Positions 36,240 through 45,893 of a stretch of 64,000 nucleotides of DNA are shown piece by piece (within the stretch, counting starts at the first letter, position 1; each line of letters opens with the position of its first letter). The stretch is from Sphingomonas sanxanigenens DSM 19645 = NX02 (GTDB lineage Bacteria > Pseudomonadota > Alphaproteobacteria > Sphingomonadales > Sphingomonadaceae): the NCBI RefSeq assembly GCF_000512205.2, contig NZ_CP006644.1, positions 1,116,001 to 1,180,000 on the forward strand. The letters are read 5' to 3'. The position numbers were made by a program, and so were the translations under genes. A model generated the notes under the pieces. The model saw nothing but the letters and a program-made list of their open reading frames with translations. It did no database searches and had not been told where the DNA came from.

Positions 36240-37556
36240 TCACTCGGCGGTGTCGGCGGTGGCCGAAACCAGCGTGCGGGCGTTGCCCGTGCCGGGCAGA
36301 TCGACCTTCAGCCAATCGCGCGTCGGCAGGCCATAGAGCATGTCGAGCACCTCCAGCTGCAGCCCCACGGGCTTGGTGCTCTGCGAATTCCACAGGATGG
36401 CGACGCCGGTGCGCTGCACCGGATCGAACACCATCAGCGAGCGATAGCCGCGCACCGCGCCGCGATGGCCGACCAGCTGGTGGCCCGCATAGGCATATTC
36501 GCGGAAGCCCATGCCGTAGGTGACGCCAGAGATCGCGCGGTCCTCGATGCCGAAGCCGCGCGCGCGGCCGGTGACGGTAAGCGGCGCGTGGATCGTCTTG
36601 AGCAGGCCGGGGGAGACGACGCCGCTGGCGACGCCCATCTGCGCCTGCATCCAGCGGCCCATGTCGATGATCGAGCTGTTGACGCCGCCCGCCGCGGGCA
36701 CGCGATAATAGCTGTCGACCACCGGCATCACCCGGGTGCCGACGTGCGAGCGCGCCCAGCTGGGTGCCGACTGCAGACCCTGACGGCTGATCGTGGCGCT
36801 GGTCATGCCGAGCGGCAGGAAGATGCGTTCGCGCACGACATCCTCGTAGCGCCGGCCGGTGACCCGCTCGACCATTTCCGACGCCGCATCATAGGCGATG
36901 TTCTGGTAGCTGTAGCAGCCGCCCGCGGCGCACTGCATCGGCGCGGTGGCGAGTTGGGTGCGCAGCACGCGCGGATCCTGCCCGGCTTCCAGCTTGCCGT
37001 CATAGGCGTTGCGGACGATGCCGAGGCGCTGCGCGAGAAGATCGGTGACGGTCAGCCGGTTCTCGGCACCGCCCGGCAGCTTGAGCGAGGAGGAATAGCG
37101 CGAGATCGGCGCATTCAGCGAAATCTTGCCGTCGGCGGCGAGCGAGGCGACGGTGGTCGCGGCGACGCCCTTCGACAGCGAGGCCCAGCGGAACACGGTG
37201 CGCGTCGTCACCGGATCATGGGTGCCATATTGGGTGACGCCATAGCCCTTCACGAAGCGCAGCTCGCCATTCTCGACGATGGCGACGGCCATGCCGACCA
37301 TGCCCGGCGTCGCCACGACCTGCTGCAGCCGGCGATCGAGCCGCGCATAGTCGATCAGGCTCGGCCCGCCGCGGCGCATCACCGCCGGCACCGATCCGGC
37401 ATAGCCGGAGGTCAGGCCGGGCTGCGCCTGTGCCGCCGCATCGGCGTCCGCGAAGCTGTAGGCGGACGCCGTCAGCGCGATGGCGAGCGCACCGCCACCG
37501 GCAACGATCCAGCGATGCACCGGATTCTTCGCGGATTTCGTGATTTTCTTGCTCAA
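36240..37556 (-). CDS. Class C beta-lactamase-type serine hydrolase
   Basis: The 438-residue protein has an N-terminal anchor or signal (WIVAGGGALAIALTASAYSF) and a serine beta-lactamase/PBP fold: catalytic SLSK in FRWASLSKGVAATTVASL (SxxK), a YQN motif in CYSYQNIAYDAASEM (YxN) and HRGAVRGYRS in place of KTG. The frame has no ATG near the start. TTG at 37556 gives a typical MSKKITK N-terminus and is preferred. It may be an esterase, peptidase or true beta-lactamase; sequence does not decide. Its upstream region (about 450 bases) has no other gene. Confidence 0.85.
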   Translation of the reverse strand: MSKKITKSAKNPVHRWIVAGGGALAIALTASAYSFADADAAAQAQPGLTSGYAGSVPAVMRRGGPSLIDYARLDRRLQQVVATPGMVGMAVAIVENGELRFVKGYGVTQYGTHDPVTTRTVFRWASLSKGVAATTVASLAADGKISLNAPISRYSSSLKLPGGAENRLTVTDLLAQRLGIVRNAYDGKLEAGQDPRVLRTQLATAPMQCAAGGCYSYQNIAYDAASEMVERVTGRRYEDVVRERIFLPLGMTSATISRQGLQSAPSWARSHVGTRVMPVVDSYYRVPAAGGVNSSIIDMGRWMQAQMGVASGVVSPGLLKTIHAPLTVTGRARGFGIEDRAISGVTYGMGFREYAYAGHQLVGHRGAVRGYRSLMVFDPVQRTGVAILWNSQSTKPVGLQLEVLDMLYGLPTRDWLKVDLPGTGNARTLVSATADTAE

Positions 37557-38010
37557 GCGACACCCCGATCCGGCGCTTGCAGCGCACCGGTTAGGGACGG
37601 ACTGTAACGAAAATATGAATAAAAGGTAACCGGATTTCTCATCGATTCGGCGCGGTGGCGAGTCGATTTGGCTCGATTTTCGGGGGGCTGGGGGCGGTGG
37701 GGGCTTACCGGTGTCAACGAGGGGCGGTGGCGGAGGCGCTGCAGCCGTTGTGACGGTTGCGCAACGAGCCCTCTCCGGCACTTCCCGCCAACCGTTTCAT
37801 CGCGCGAATCGTTTCATAAAGCGCAAAAGGCTGGAGGGCTCGGCACCGCTGCCCGGTCGGCCATTTTCGAGCGAACGCGTCGGACGTCTACGCCTGGCGC
37901 GACTGACCCTCTCCCTGGTCCGCTGCGCGGACCTGTCCCTCTCCCCAAAGGGGCGAGGGACAGTAGGGCCGTCACGAACGAGATGCGCGAACGCCTTCGC
38001 CGCTGCAACC
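37557..38010. other. Intergenic region between the serine hydrolase and hlyD
   Basis: No gene is visible in these 454 bases. They hold the upstream region of the serine hydrolase and two hairpins near the hlyD 3' end (37917-37963). The segment at 37600-37640 is less GC-rich than the surroundings and may carry the hydrolase promoter, but I see no clear -35/-10 pair. Confidence 0.5.
37917..37963 (-). terminator. Double hairpin after hlyD
   Basis: Hairpin 1 (37917-37933) is GGTCCGC-TGC-GCGGACC. Hairpin 2 (37933-37963) pairs CTGTCCCTC with GAGGGACAG around an inner CCCC-AAA-GGGG stem with one mismatch. The pair lies about 50 bases past the hlyD stop, a likely 3' end structure. Confidence 0.6.
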
Positions 38011-39309
38011 CTACTCGCGGAACGCCTGGTCGCGGATGCGGGTGATCGGGGTCAGCAGATAGTTGAGCACGGTGCGCTTCTCGCCCAGCAGGTTGACGGT
38101 GGCGGTCATGCCCGGGCCGATCGGCAGCATCTTGCCGTTGCGGCGGATGCCCGCCGCATTGGTGCGCACGCGGACGAGATAATGGGTCTCGCCATTGCGC
38201 TCGTCCAGCACCGAGTCAGGCGAGATCGCGACGACATTGCCCTCCAGCGAGCCGTAGATCGCCGGATCATAGGCGGTGATGTCGACCTTGGCGCGCTGGC
38301 CGATCTTCACCGACGCGATGTCCTTGGGCTGGACCTGCGCCTCGACCAGCAGCGTGTTTTCGCTGGGCACCAGTTCGATCACCGGCGCGCCGGGGGCGAC
38401 CGAGCCGCCGACGGTGCTGACGAGCACGCGGTTGACGCGGCCGTCGAGCGGCGCGCGCAGCACGGTGCGGCTCTGGCGATCGGCCAATGCGGGCAATGTG
38501 CTGCGCCGGGCATCGAGTTCCGCGCGCGCGGCGGCGAGTTCGCCGCCGGCCTGGGCGCGCCAATCCTGCGTGGCGCGGCGCATCGTCGCCTCGGCCTCGC
38601 CGATCGCAGCCTGCGCGCGCGAGACCGCGGAGGCGGCGCCGGCGGCCTCGCTCGCCGCAACCGCCGCCTGGCTTTCCGCCTGGATCAGCGACACGCGCGG
38701 TTCGATGCCGCGTTCGACGAGCGGACGGATCGCATCGAGCTGCAGCCGCGCCGAATCGCGTGCGGAGATCCGCGCGGCTTCGGCCGAGCGTGCCTCGGCG
38801 AGCGCGTTGCGCGACTGGGAGACGCGCGCCGCGGCGGCGGCCTGGAGGCTGGAAAGATCGCCCATGCGCGACCGATAGAGCGCGCGCTCGATCTCCACCT
38901 GCGCGCGGCTCTGTTCGTCCGGCGCGCTGGGGAAGACGGGCGCGCGGCCGGCGATTTCGGCTTCGAGCCGCGCGATCTTCGCAAACAGCGCATAGGTGGT
39001 CGCCTGGCCGCTGCCGAGTTCGGCGGCGCTCTGGATCGGGCTCAGCCGCAACAGCGCGTCGCCGCGCTTCACCAGCTGGCCGGTGCGGACCAGGATCCGT
39101 TCGACCACGCCGCCTTCGAGGTTGGAGACGAGCTGGAGCTGCGAGCTCGGGATCACGCGGCCCTGGCCGCGCACCGTGCGATCGAGCTCGGCGATCGCCG
39201 CCCAGATCACGAACAGCACGAAAAAGCCGAAAATGCCCCACAGCATCAGGTTCGATACCGTGCGCGGGCGGATCCTCATCGCCAGATCGTCGATATGCGT
39301 CTCAGACAT
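38011..39309 (-). CDS. HlyD-family type I secretion periplasmic adaptor
   Basis: The 432-residue protein has a single N-terminal helix (LMLWGIFGFFVLFVIWAAIA, about 23-42), the lipoyl/barrel halves (TVRGQGRVIPSSQLQLVSNLEGGVVERILV and LRAPLDGRVNRVLVSTVGGSVAPGAPVIELVP) and a long Ala/Arg-rich coiled-coil hairpin between them. It bridges the ABC exporter and outer-membrane TolC. It lies 24 bases after the tolC gene, on the strand opposite the ABC gene. Confidence 0.94.
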   Translation of the reverse strand: MSETHIDDLAMRIRPRTVSNLMLWGIFGFFVLFVIWAAIAELDRTVRGQGRVIPSSQLQLVSNLEGGVVERILVRTGQLVKRGDALLRLSPIQSAAELGSGQATTYALFAKIARLEAEIAGRAPVFPSAPDEQSRAQVEIERALYRSRMGDLSSLQAAAAARVSQSRNALAEARSAEAARISARDSARLQLDAIRPLVERGIEPRVSLIQAESQAAVAASEAAGAASAVSRAQAAIGEAEATMRRATQDWRAQAGGELAAARAELDARRSTLPALADRQSRTVLRAPLDGRVNRVLVSTVGGSVAPGAPVIELVPSENTLLVEAQVQPKDIASVKIGQRAKVDITAYDPAIYGSLEGNVVAISPDSVLDERNGETHYLVRVRTNAAGIRRNGKMLPIGPGMTATVNLLGEKRTVLNYLLTPITRIRDQAFRE

Positions 39310-39333
39310 GTGTGTGCTCCAGCCCGATGACGC

Positions 39334-40761
39334 TCATCGATCCCCCTTGTCCCAATCGAGCCGCGGCGACGGATTGAGCCCGAGCGCCGGCAGCAATTCC
39401 CCCATGCGCGACATCAGCGCGTAGCGTGCGACCTCCAGTTCGACTTCGGCGAGAATATACTGCGCCGCCGACTGGAAGAAATTATCCTCGCCCTGCAGCA
39501 CGCCGATCAGCGAGCCGCGCGAGACGCGGAAGCGCTCTGCCAGCACGTCGCGCGACAGGCGCGCGGCGCCATAGCTGCGTTCCTGCGCGTCGCGCGCCAC
39601 CTTCAGCGCCTCGAGATCGGACCAGGCGATCGAGGCGTCGCGCTCCGCCTCGATGCGCAGCCGCGCGGCGCGCGCCTCGGCGGTCACCGCCCGCGCCGAC
39701 GCCTGTCGCGCCCGGAAGTTGCGGCCGCCGAACAGGCGGTAGCGCAGGCCGAGGCGCGCGCGCACGTCATAGTCGCGATCGGTTTCGAACACGCCGTAGC
39801 GGCCGGCATCGACGCCCGCGATCACGGTGGGCAGGTTCTCGGAGCGCACCGCCTCGGCATCCATGTCCGCCGCCCGCGCGGCGGCATAGGCAGCGCGCAC
39901 CGCCGGGGTTTCGCCCGCTGCGGCCACCGCGCGTTCGCGGTCCAGCGCGGGCCAGGCGGCGCGGTGCGGACCGTTCATCATCGGCGGCGGCGGCGCGCCC
40001 ATCAATTCGGTGTAGCGCGCCTCGGCATTGGCGAGCTGGCGCCGGTAATTGGCCAGCCGGCTGGCGCCGATCGCGACGTAGGAATCGACCTCCGCGCGAT
40101 CGCCGGGCGCCGAGACGCCCTGGCGGATGCGCTCCTCCACCGCCGCGCCGAGTTCGGTCTGGCTGGCGGCATAGGCGCTGGCGACGGACACGAGCGCGCG
40201 ATAGGCGAACACATCGTACCAGGCGACGATCGCGCGCAGGCTGACATCATCGGCGGTGGCGGCCACGCCGGCTTCCGCGCTCTCGACGCGGGCCCTGGCG
40301 GCGGAGATGCGCTCCACCGTGGCGCCGAAATCCCACACCGGCGCGGAGATCGTCACCGTCGCGTCGGTGCGCTGGCGCGCGCGCGACCGCTCGATGATGT
40401 TCTGCGGATCGTTGGAAAATTCGCGCGCGAGGGTGCGGAAGGTGCTGACGTTGAACTCGCCCTGCGGAAAACGCTGCGCCTTCGCCTCGCCGCGCGCGGC
40501 GACGGCCTCCGCCCGGCTCGCGCGCGCCTCGGTGAGCGCCGGATGCTGATCGACCGCGAGGTGGATGCGATCGACGAACGTTTCCGGCAGGCCGATCGTG
40601 CCGATCAGCCGGACCACCGGGTCCGTCGCCATATCCACCTTCAGCGGATCGCGATCGGGCGCCGGCAGCACGGGCTGCTGGGCGCCGATCGGCGCGGCCA
40701 TCATTGCAAGCGCGACGGCAAGCGCACTTGCTTGCCCCATCGCGCGGTTACACCACGCCAT
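39334..40761 (-). CDS. TolC-family outer-membrane secretion protein
   Basis: The 475-residue protein has a signal peptide (MGQASALAVALAMMAAPIGA) and two TolC repeats rich in Ala/Arg/Glu coiled-coil (e.g. AVDQHPALTEARASRAEAVA, SYVAIGASRLANYRRQLANAEARY). I prefer the ATG at 40761, with GGAG 5 bases upstream; another lies 21 bases later. It forms an operon with hlyD and is divergent from the ABC transporter, together a complete type I exporter. Confidence 0.9.
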   Translation of the reverse strand: MAWCNRAMGQASALAVALAMMAAPIGAQQPVLPAPDRDPLKVDMATDPVVRLIGTIGLPETFVDRIHLAVDQHPALTEARASRAEAVAARGEAKAQRFPQGEFNVSTFRTLAREFSNDPQNIIERSRARQRTDATVTISAPVWDFGATVERISAARARVESAEAGVAATADDVSLRAIVAWYDVFAYRALVSVASAYAASQTELGAAVEERIRQGVSAPGDRAEVDSYVAIGASRLANYRRQLANAEARYTELMGAPPPPMMNGPHRAAWPALDRERAVAAAGETPAVRAAYAAARAADMDAEAVRSENLPTVIAGVDAGRYGVFETDRDYDVRARLGLRYRLFGGRNFRARQASARAVTAEARAARLRIEAERDASIAWSDLEALKVARDAQERSYGAARLSRDVLAERFRVSRGSLIGVLQGEDNFFQSAAQYILAEVELEVARYALMSRMGELLPALGLNPSPRLDWDKGDR

Positions 40762-41185
40762 CCCCACTCCACGCGCCGCCCTCGATGCCGGGCTCGTACC
40801 GCAGGAAAGGGCGCCCGCCAAGCGACCTGCGCCGACAACCTCATCGAAGTGCGCAATGAAATGCTGCGGCTTCGACGAAATGAACGGCCCGCGCGGGCGA
40901 TCGACAATGTTCGCGGGCGGCGGCGGCGTGTGCGGCAAAGGCGAGGCTTAGCAAAACGCGCGGATATGAGCCGTTTCTTGGCAACTTGGTCCATTTCGGT
41001 TTGAATCGAGCGGCGACCGCGGGCCGAAACCGTCGCCGCGAAGCTTGGGCACGCGGTTTTTCGATTTGCCCCGGCATGTTGGCCGCGACCGCCAAGACGG
41101 CTCGACAGGCGCTCAAAGCCGCTGCACATGGGGCCGTGTGTGCCGCCGGCTCCGGCAAGCGGCTGTGGGAGGAGCAAGGCCGATC
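40762..41185. other. Divergent intergenic region of the type I secretion genes
   Basis: These 424 bases separate the tolC-hlyD operon from the divergent ABC gene and must hold both promoters. I find no convincing gene, clear promoter pair or strong palindrome in it. Confidence 0.5.
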
Positions 41186-42913
41186 ATGAGCAACCCCGAC
41201 GCTGTACCCGAACGTCCGCCGCGGTTCGCCGCCTGGCTGATGGAACCGATGCAGCGCAACCGCCAGACCTACATCAAGGTTGCGATCGCGGCGGCGATGA
41301 TCAACATCTTCGGCCTGCTGACCTCGCTGTTCACGATGACGGTCTACGACCGGGTGGTGCCCAACAACGCCACCTCGTCGCTGATCGCGCTGACGATCGG
41401 CCTTGCGATTGTCGTGATCTTCGATTTCGTGCTGCGCACCTTGCGCGCCTATCTGGTCGACGTGGCGGGGGCCGACATCGACCATGAGGTGGGCGCGACC
41501 GTGTTCAAGCGGCTGCTGGCGCTGCGGCTGGACCTGCGCAAGGGATCGACCGGCGCGCTGACCGCGCTGATGCGCGAGCTGGAGACGCTGCGCGAATTCT
41601 TCGCCTCGGCGACGCTGACAGCCGTCGTCGACGTGCCCTTCATCGTCGTGACCTTGCTGGTGACCGCGGCGATCGGCGGCGTCGTCGTGATCGTGCCGCT
41701 GATCATGATCCCGCTGGTCGTGCTGGTCGGCTGGCTGACGCATCCGGCGATGGACCGGCTTTCGGCGCGCGCGATGAGCGGCGGGCTGCTCAAGCAGTCG
41801 GTGCTGGTCGAGACCGTGGGCGGGCTGGAGATGATCAAGAGCGCGGGCGCGGGCCCGCTGCTCGCGCGCCGCTGGGCGAAGGCGGTGGACGACCATGCGG
41901 ACAGCTCGCTGCGGCAGCGGCTGGTCTCCTCGATCAGCGTCAATTTCGCGAGCTCGGCCAACACCATCGCCTATGCGGGCGTCGTCGTGGTCGGCGTGAC
42001 CCTGATCGCCAAGAACGAGCTGACGATGGGCGGGCTGATCGCCTGTTCGATCCTTGCCGGCCGCGCGGTGGCGCCGCTGGGCCAGATCGCGCAGATGCTG
42101 TCGCGCCTCACCGCCACCCGCACCTCCTACCGCCAGCTGCAGGAACTGATGTCGACGCCGGCGGAAGGGCCGGAGGCGACGCCGCTGAAGATGACGAAGA
42201 TCGAGGGGCGCATCGAGTTCCGCAACGTGTCGTTCCGCTATCCCGGCGCCGCCGAGCGCGCGCTGGACGGGGTGAGCTTCACGATCGCGCCGGGCGAGCG
42301 CGTCGGCCTGCTCGGCCGCGTGGGTTCGGGCAAGTCGACGATCGCGCGGCTGATCCTGGGGCTCTATCCGCCCGAGGACGGGCTGGTGATGATCGACGGC
42401 GCCGACATCCGCCAATATGACCCGCCCGAGCTGCGCCGCCACATCGGCGCGGCGATGCAGGACAATGTGCTGCTGAGCGGCACCGTGCGGGAGAATATCT
42501 CGCTGGGCCGCGCCGAGGTGGACGATGAGGAACTCGTCCGCCTGTGCACGATTTCGGGCACGCACCAGTTTATGGGGCAACTCGTCAACGGCTATGACCT
42601 GCGCCTCGCCGACCGCGGCGAGAGCCTGTCGGGCGGGCAGCGCCAGTCGATCGCGATCGCGCGCTCGCTGGCGGGCAAGCCCAAGGTGATGCTGTTCGAC
42701 GAGCCGACCAGCGCGATGGACGCGCAGACCGAGGACGCGCTGCTGCAGCGCCTCGGCGCGGAACTTGCGGACCGGACGCTGGTGCTGATCACCCACCGCC
42801 CGCCGCTGCTGCGCCTCGTCAACCGCATCATCCTGATGGACCGCGGCCGCGTGCAGCTCGACGGGCCGCGCGACAAGGTGCTGGAGCAGATCCGGCCGTC
42901 GAAGGCGGCATAG
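41186..42913 (+). CDS. Type I secretion ABC transporter (permease-ATPase fusion)
   Basis: The 575-residue half-transporter has a six-helix membrane domain (starting AIAAAMINIFGLLTSLF) and an ATPase with GRVGSGKST (Walker A), LSGGQRQSIAIARSLAG (signature), KVMLFDEPTSAMD (Walker B) and a switch His in ITHRPPLL. There is no N-terminal C39 peptidase or C39-like domain (only about 30 residues precede helix 1), so it resembles PrtD/AprD- or RTX-type exporters lacking that domain. No Gly-rich RTX-type substrate gene is in the window. Confidence 0.93.
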   Translation: MSNPDAVPERPPRFAAWLMEPMQRNRQTYIKVAIAAAMINIFGLLTSLFTMTVYDRVVPNNATSSLIALTIGLAIVVIFDFVLRTLRAYLVDVAGADIDHEVGATVFKRLLALRLDLRKGSTGALTALMRELETLREFFASATLTAVVDVPFIVVTLLVTAAIGGVVVIVPLIMIPLVVLVGWLTHPAMDRLSARAMSGGLLKQSVLVETVGGLEMIKSAGAGPLLARRWAKAVDDHADSSLRQRLVSSISVNFASSANTIAYAGVVVVGVTLIAKNELTMGGLIACSILAGRAVAPLGQIAQMLSRLTATRTSYRQLQELMSTPAEGPEATPLKMTKIEGRIEFRNVSFRYPGAAERALDGVSFTIAPGERVGLLGRVGSGKSTIARLILGLYPPEDGLVMIDGADIRQYDPPELRRHIGAAMQDNVLLSGTVRENISLGRAEVDDEELVRLCTISGTHQFMGQLVNGYDLRLADRGESLSGGQRQSIAIARSLAGKPKVMLFDEPTSAMDAQTEDALLQRLGAELADRTLVLITHRPPLLRLVNRIILMDRGRVQLDGPRDKVLEQIRPSKAA

Positions 42914-42941
42914 GGGGCAGGGGGCGTGCATCTCCCCCTCT

Positions 42942-43041
42942 CCGTTCGTCCCGAGCGCAGTCGAGGGACGGGTCGCGCGAAAAGCGTGTCAGGCTGGGGC
43001 GCGGGTCTCCTTGGTCCCTCGACTTCGCTCGGGACCAACGG
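42942..43041. repeat. Palindromic element between convergent genes
   Basis: Arms 42942-42968 and 43015-43041 pair with 25 of 27 matches (blocks CCGTTCGTCCCGAGCG and AGTCGAGGGA). The interior is about 46 bases. It lies between the ABC transporter and the acyl-CoA dehydrogenase, which run towards each other, and may serve as a bidirectional terminator. Confidence 0.8.
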
Positions 43042-43050
43042 CGGTAGAGT

Positions 43051-44760
43051 TCACGCCAGAAACGCCCCCGCCTCCACCGCATAGAGCAGGCCGGCACCAT
43101 CGAGCGCCGCGGACTTGAGCCCCGCGGCCTCCGGCACGATGTGGCGGACGAAATAGTCCGCCGCGGCGCGCTTCATCGAAAGGAAGGCGGGGTCACCCTC
43201 GGCGGTCGCGGCGATGCGGCCCTGGCGCTCCATTTGCCAGCCGGCGACGGCGACCGCGAGCATCGTCAGGAAGGGCATGCTGCCGGCGAGCCGGTCGTCG
43301 GCGCCGGCCGCGGCGAGGTGGCGGCCGACCTCGGCGCAATCGCCGATGAGGCGGGAGAGGCTTTCATTTTCAGCGTCGCGCTGCATGTCGGCGATCAGCG
43401 CGTCGAACGGCGCGCCGCCGCCCAGCGCCAGCTTGCGGCCGACGAGATCGGCGGCCTGGATGCCGTTGGTGCCCTCGTAGATCGGGGCGATGCGGATGTC
43501 GCGATAATGCTGCGCGGCGCCGGTTTCCTCGATGAAGCCCATGCCGCCATGCACCTGCACGCCGAGCGACGCGATCTCGCAGCCGGCATCGGTGCCCCAT
43601 GACTTGGCGAGCGGGGTGAGCAGGTCCACCCGGTCGCGCGCGGCCGCGTCGCCGAGATGCGCGCGGTCGAGCTGGCCGATCGCATAATAGACCAGCGCGC
43701 GCGCGCCCTGCGTCAGCGCCTTCATCCGCAGCAGCATGCGCCGCACATCGGGATGCTCGATGATCGCGACCGGATCGCGCGAGGCGCCGCCGGCGCGCGC
43801 GGACTGCACGCGGTCCATCGCATAGGCGACCGCCTGCTGCGTCGCGCGCTCGCCGATCTGGACGCCCTGCAGGCCGACGTTGAGCCGGGCATTGTTCATC
43901 ATCACGAACATCGCGGCGATGCCGCCATGCTCGGCGCCGATCAGCTCGCCATGGCAATCGTCATGATCGCCATAGCTCATGACGCAGGTGGGGGAGGCGT
44001 GGATGCCCAGCTTGTGCTCGATCGAGACGCAGCGGACGTCGTTGGCGGTGCCGTCGTCGCGCAGCCTGGGGACGAGGAACAGCGAGATGCCGCGCGTCCC
44101 CGCCGGCGCGCCGGGCGTGCGCGCGAGGACGAGGTGGAGGATGTTGTCCGCGAGGTCATGCTCACCGAAGGTGATGTAGATCTTGGTGCCCTTGATCCGC
44201 CAGCCGCCGTCCGCCGCCCGGGTCGCGCCGGTGCGCAGCGCGCCGACGTCCGACCCTGCCTGCGGCTCGGTGAGGTTCATCGTGCCGGTCCATTCGCCGC
44301 TGACGAGCTTCGGCAGCCACTTGGCCTTCTGGTCGTCGGTGCCATAGGCGATCAGCGCCTCGATCGCGCCCGGCGTCAGCATGTTGACCAGCGAGAAGCC
44401 CATGTTGGCGCTGCCGAGATCCTCCATCACCGCCGCGGCGAGCGCATAGGGCAGGCCCTGGCCGCCGAACGCCGTCGGGCCGGCGAGCGATCCCCAGCCG
44501 CCCGCGACGAACGCCTGATAGGCCTCGCGGAAGCCCGGCGGCAGCATCACCCGGCCATCCTCCCAGCGCGCGCCGACGGTATCGCCGATGCGGTTGAGCG
44601 GCGCATATTCGCCCGCGGCGAACGCGCCGGCGCCGTCGAGGATCGCCTCCACCATGTCCGGCGCGGCGGCTTCGTAGCGGGCGTCGGCGGCGAGGTCGGC
44701 GATGCCGACGACATGCTCCAGCACGAACCGCTGTTCGGCCACCGGGGGCGTATAGGTCAT
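43051..44760 (-). CDS. Acyl-CoA dehydrogenase with C-terminal extension
   Basis: The 569-residue FAD enzyme has the acyl-CoA dehydrogenase core (MNLTEPQAGSDVGALRTGATR, KIYITFGEHDL, YGDHDDCHGELIGAEHGGIAAMF, IEETGAAQHYRDIRIAPIYEGTNGIQAADLVGRKLAL) plus the C-terminal domain found in the longer (about 590-residue) family. The catalytic Glu is probably E in IYEGTNG. It catalyses an alpha,beta-dehydrogenation in fatty-acid or related beta-oxidation. It is divergent from tsaC/sua5 by 51 bases. Confidence 0.93.
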   Translation of the reverse strand: MTYTPPVAEQRFVLEHVVGIADLAADARYEAAAPDMVEAILDGAGAFAAGEYAPLNRIGDTVGARWEDGRVMLPPGFREAYQAFVAGGWGSLAGPTAFGGQGLPYALAAAVMEDLGSANMGFSLVNMLTPGAIEALIAYGTDDQKAKWLPKLVSGEWTGTMNLTEPQAGSDVGALRTGATRAADGGWRIKGTKIYITFGEHDLADNILHLVLARTPGAPAGTRGISLFLVPRLRDDGTANDVRCVSIEHKLGIHASPTCVMSYGDHDDCHGELIGAEHGGIAAMFVMMNNARLNVGLQGVQIGERATQQAVAYAMDRVQSARAGGASRDPVAIIEHPDVRRMLLRMKALTQGARALVYYAIGQLDRAHLGDAAARDRVDLLTPLAKSWGTDAGCEIASLGVQVHGGMGFIEETGAAQHYRDIRIAPIYEGTNGIQAADLVGRKLALGGGAPFDALIADMQRDAENESLSRLIGDCAEVGRHLAAAGADDRLAGSMPFLTMLAVAVAGWQMERQGRIAATAEGDPAFLSMKRAAADYFVRHIVPEAAGLKSAALDGAGLLYAVEAGAFLA

Positions 44761-44811
44761 GGCGCGGGCTCCTCTCTTGCCTCTCGTGGGCCGGCGCTAT
44801 AGCGCCGCAGA

Positions 44812-45774
44812 ATGCCTGGCTCAAACGGCCCTTTCACGACCGAAATCTGCCGCTACGGCACGGCCGCGATCGCGCGCGCGGCGGCGGTGATCGCGGACGG
44901 TGGCACCATCGCGATCCCCACCGAAACGGTCTACGGCCTCGCCGCCGATTCGACCGACGGCGCGGCGGTCGCGCGCATCTATGCCGCCAAGGGGCGGCCC
45001 GCGTTCAACCCGCTGATTGTCCATGTCCTCGACGTCGCGGCGGCGGCGCGGCTGGCGCGGATCGATGCGGTGTCCAAGCGGCTGATCGACGCGTTCTGGC
45101 CGGGGCCGCTGACGCTGGTACTGCCGCTCGCGCCCGACAGCCCGGTCGCGTCGATCGTCACCGCCGGGCTGCCGACGGTCGCGATCCGGTGCCCGGCGCA
45201 TCGCGCGATGCGCGACCTGCTCGCCGCCTGCGGCCGGCCGCTCGCCGCGCCCTCGGCCAATCCGAGCGGCGGCATCAGCGCGACGCGCGCGGCGCATGTG
45301 ATGGCGGGGCTGGGCGGGCGCATTCCGCTGATCGTTGACGACGGCGCGACCGCGATGGGGCTGGAATCGACCATCGCCGCCGCGGCGCCCGACCATATCC
45401 GCCTGCTGCGCCCCGGCCCGATCACCGCCGAGCAGCTGAGCGAAGCGGCGGGCGGGCTGCCGGTGATCGCGGCGGACGGCGGCAGCATCGAGGCGCCGGG
45501 GCAGCTTTCGAGCCATTATGCGCCCGGCACGCCGCTCGCGATCGACGTCGCCGCGCCCGCCGCCGATGCGTTCGTGATCGGCTTCGGCGCGGCCGGCGGC
45601 GACATCAACCTCAGCCCCTCCGGCGATCTCGTCGAGGCGGCGGCCGGGCTGTTCGACGCGCTCCACCGCGCCGATGCGAGCGGCCGGCCGCAGATCGCGG
45701 TGCGCCCGGTGCCGCAGCAGGGGCTCGGCGCGGCGATCAACGACCGGCTGCGCCGCGCCGCGCATCGCGACTGA
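44812..45774 (+). CDS. TsaC/Sua5, L-threonylcarbamoyladenylate synthase
   Basis: This enzyme makes the threonylcarbamoyl-AMP needed for t6A37 in tRNAs reading ANN codons. The 320-residue protein has the YrdC domain (IPTETVYGLAADSTDG, YAAKGRPAFNPLIVHV, AAPSANPSGGISAT) and, after an insertion, a C-terminal Sua5 domain (APGQLSSHYAPGTPLAI). Because both domains are present it is the Sua5 type rather than the short TsaC. Confidence 0.95.
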   Translation: MPGSNGPFTTEICRYGTAAIARAAAVIADGGTIAIPTETVYGLAADSTDGAAVARIYAAKGRPAFNPLIVHVLDVAAAARLARIDAVSKRLIDAFWPGPLTLVLPLAPDSPVASIVTAGLPTVAIRCPAHRAMRDLLAACGRPLAAPSANPSGGISATRAAHVMAGLGGRIPLIVDDGATAMGLESTIAAAAPDHIRLLRPGPITAEQLSEAAGGLPVIAADGGSIEAPGQLSSHYAPGTPLAIDVAAPAADAFVIGFGAAGGDINLSPSGDLVEAAAGLFDALHRADASGRPQIAVRPVPQQGLGAAINDRLRRAAHRD

Positions 45775-45839
45775 GCGCGCAATTTCGCCGCCGATCCGGC
45801 CTCGACTCGCCGCATTCATCCACCGTTCAGCGATTTTGT

Positions 45840-45878
45840 GACTACACCTGTAGTCGTACTTCGATTACATCCGTAGTC
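45840..45878. promoter_or_regulatory. Double-dyad BlaI-type operator upstream of the blaI-M56 pair
   Basis: GACTACA-CC-TGTAGTC (45840-45855) is a perfect dyad and GATTACATCCGTAGTC (45863-45878) is an imperfect second copy. Both contain the TACA...TGTA core of the BlaI/MecI box. Their centres are 23 bases apart, about two helical turns, so two repressor dimers could bind the same face. They lie 16-54 bases before the regulator start, so the gene pair is probably self-regulated. Confidence 0.8.
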
Positions 45879-45893
45879 AGGGAGGTCGGGACG

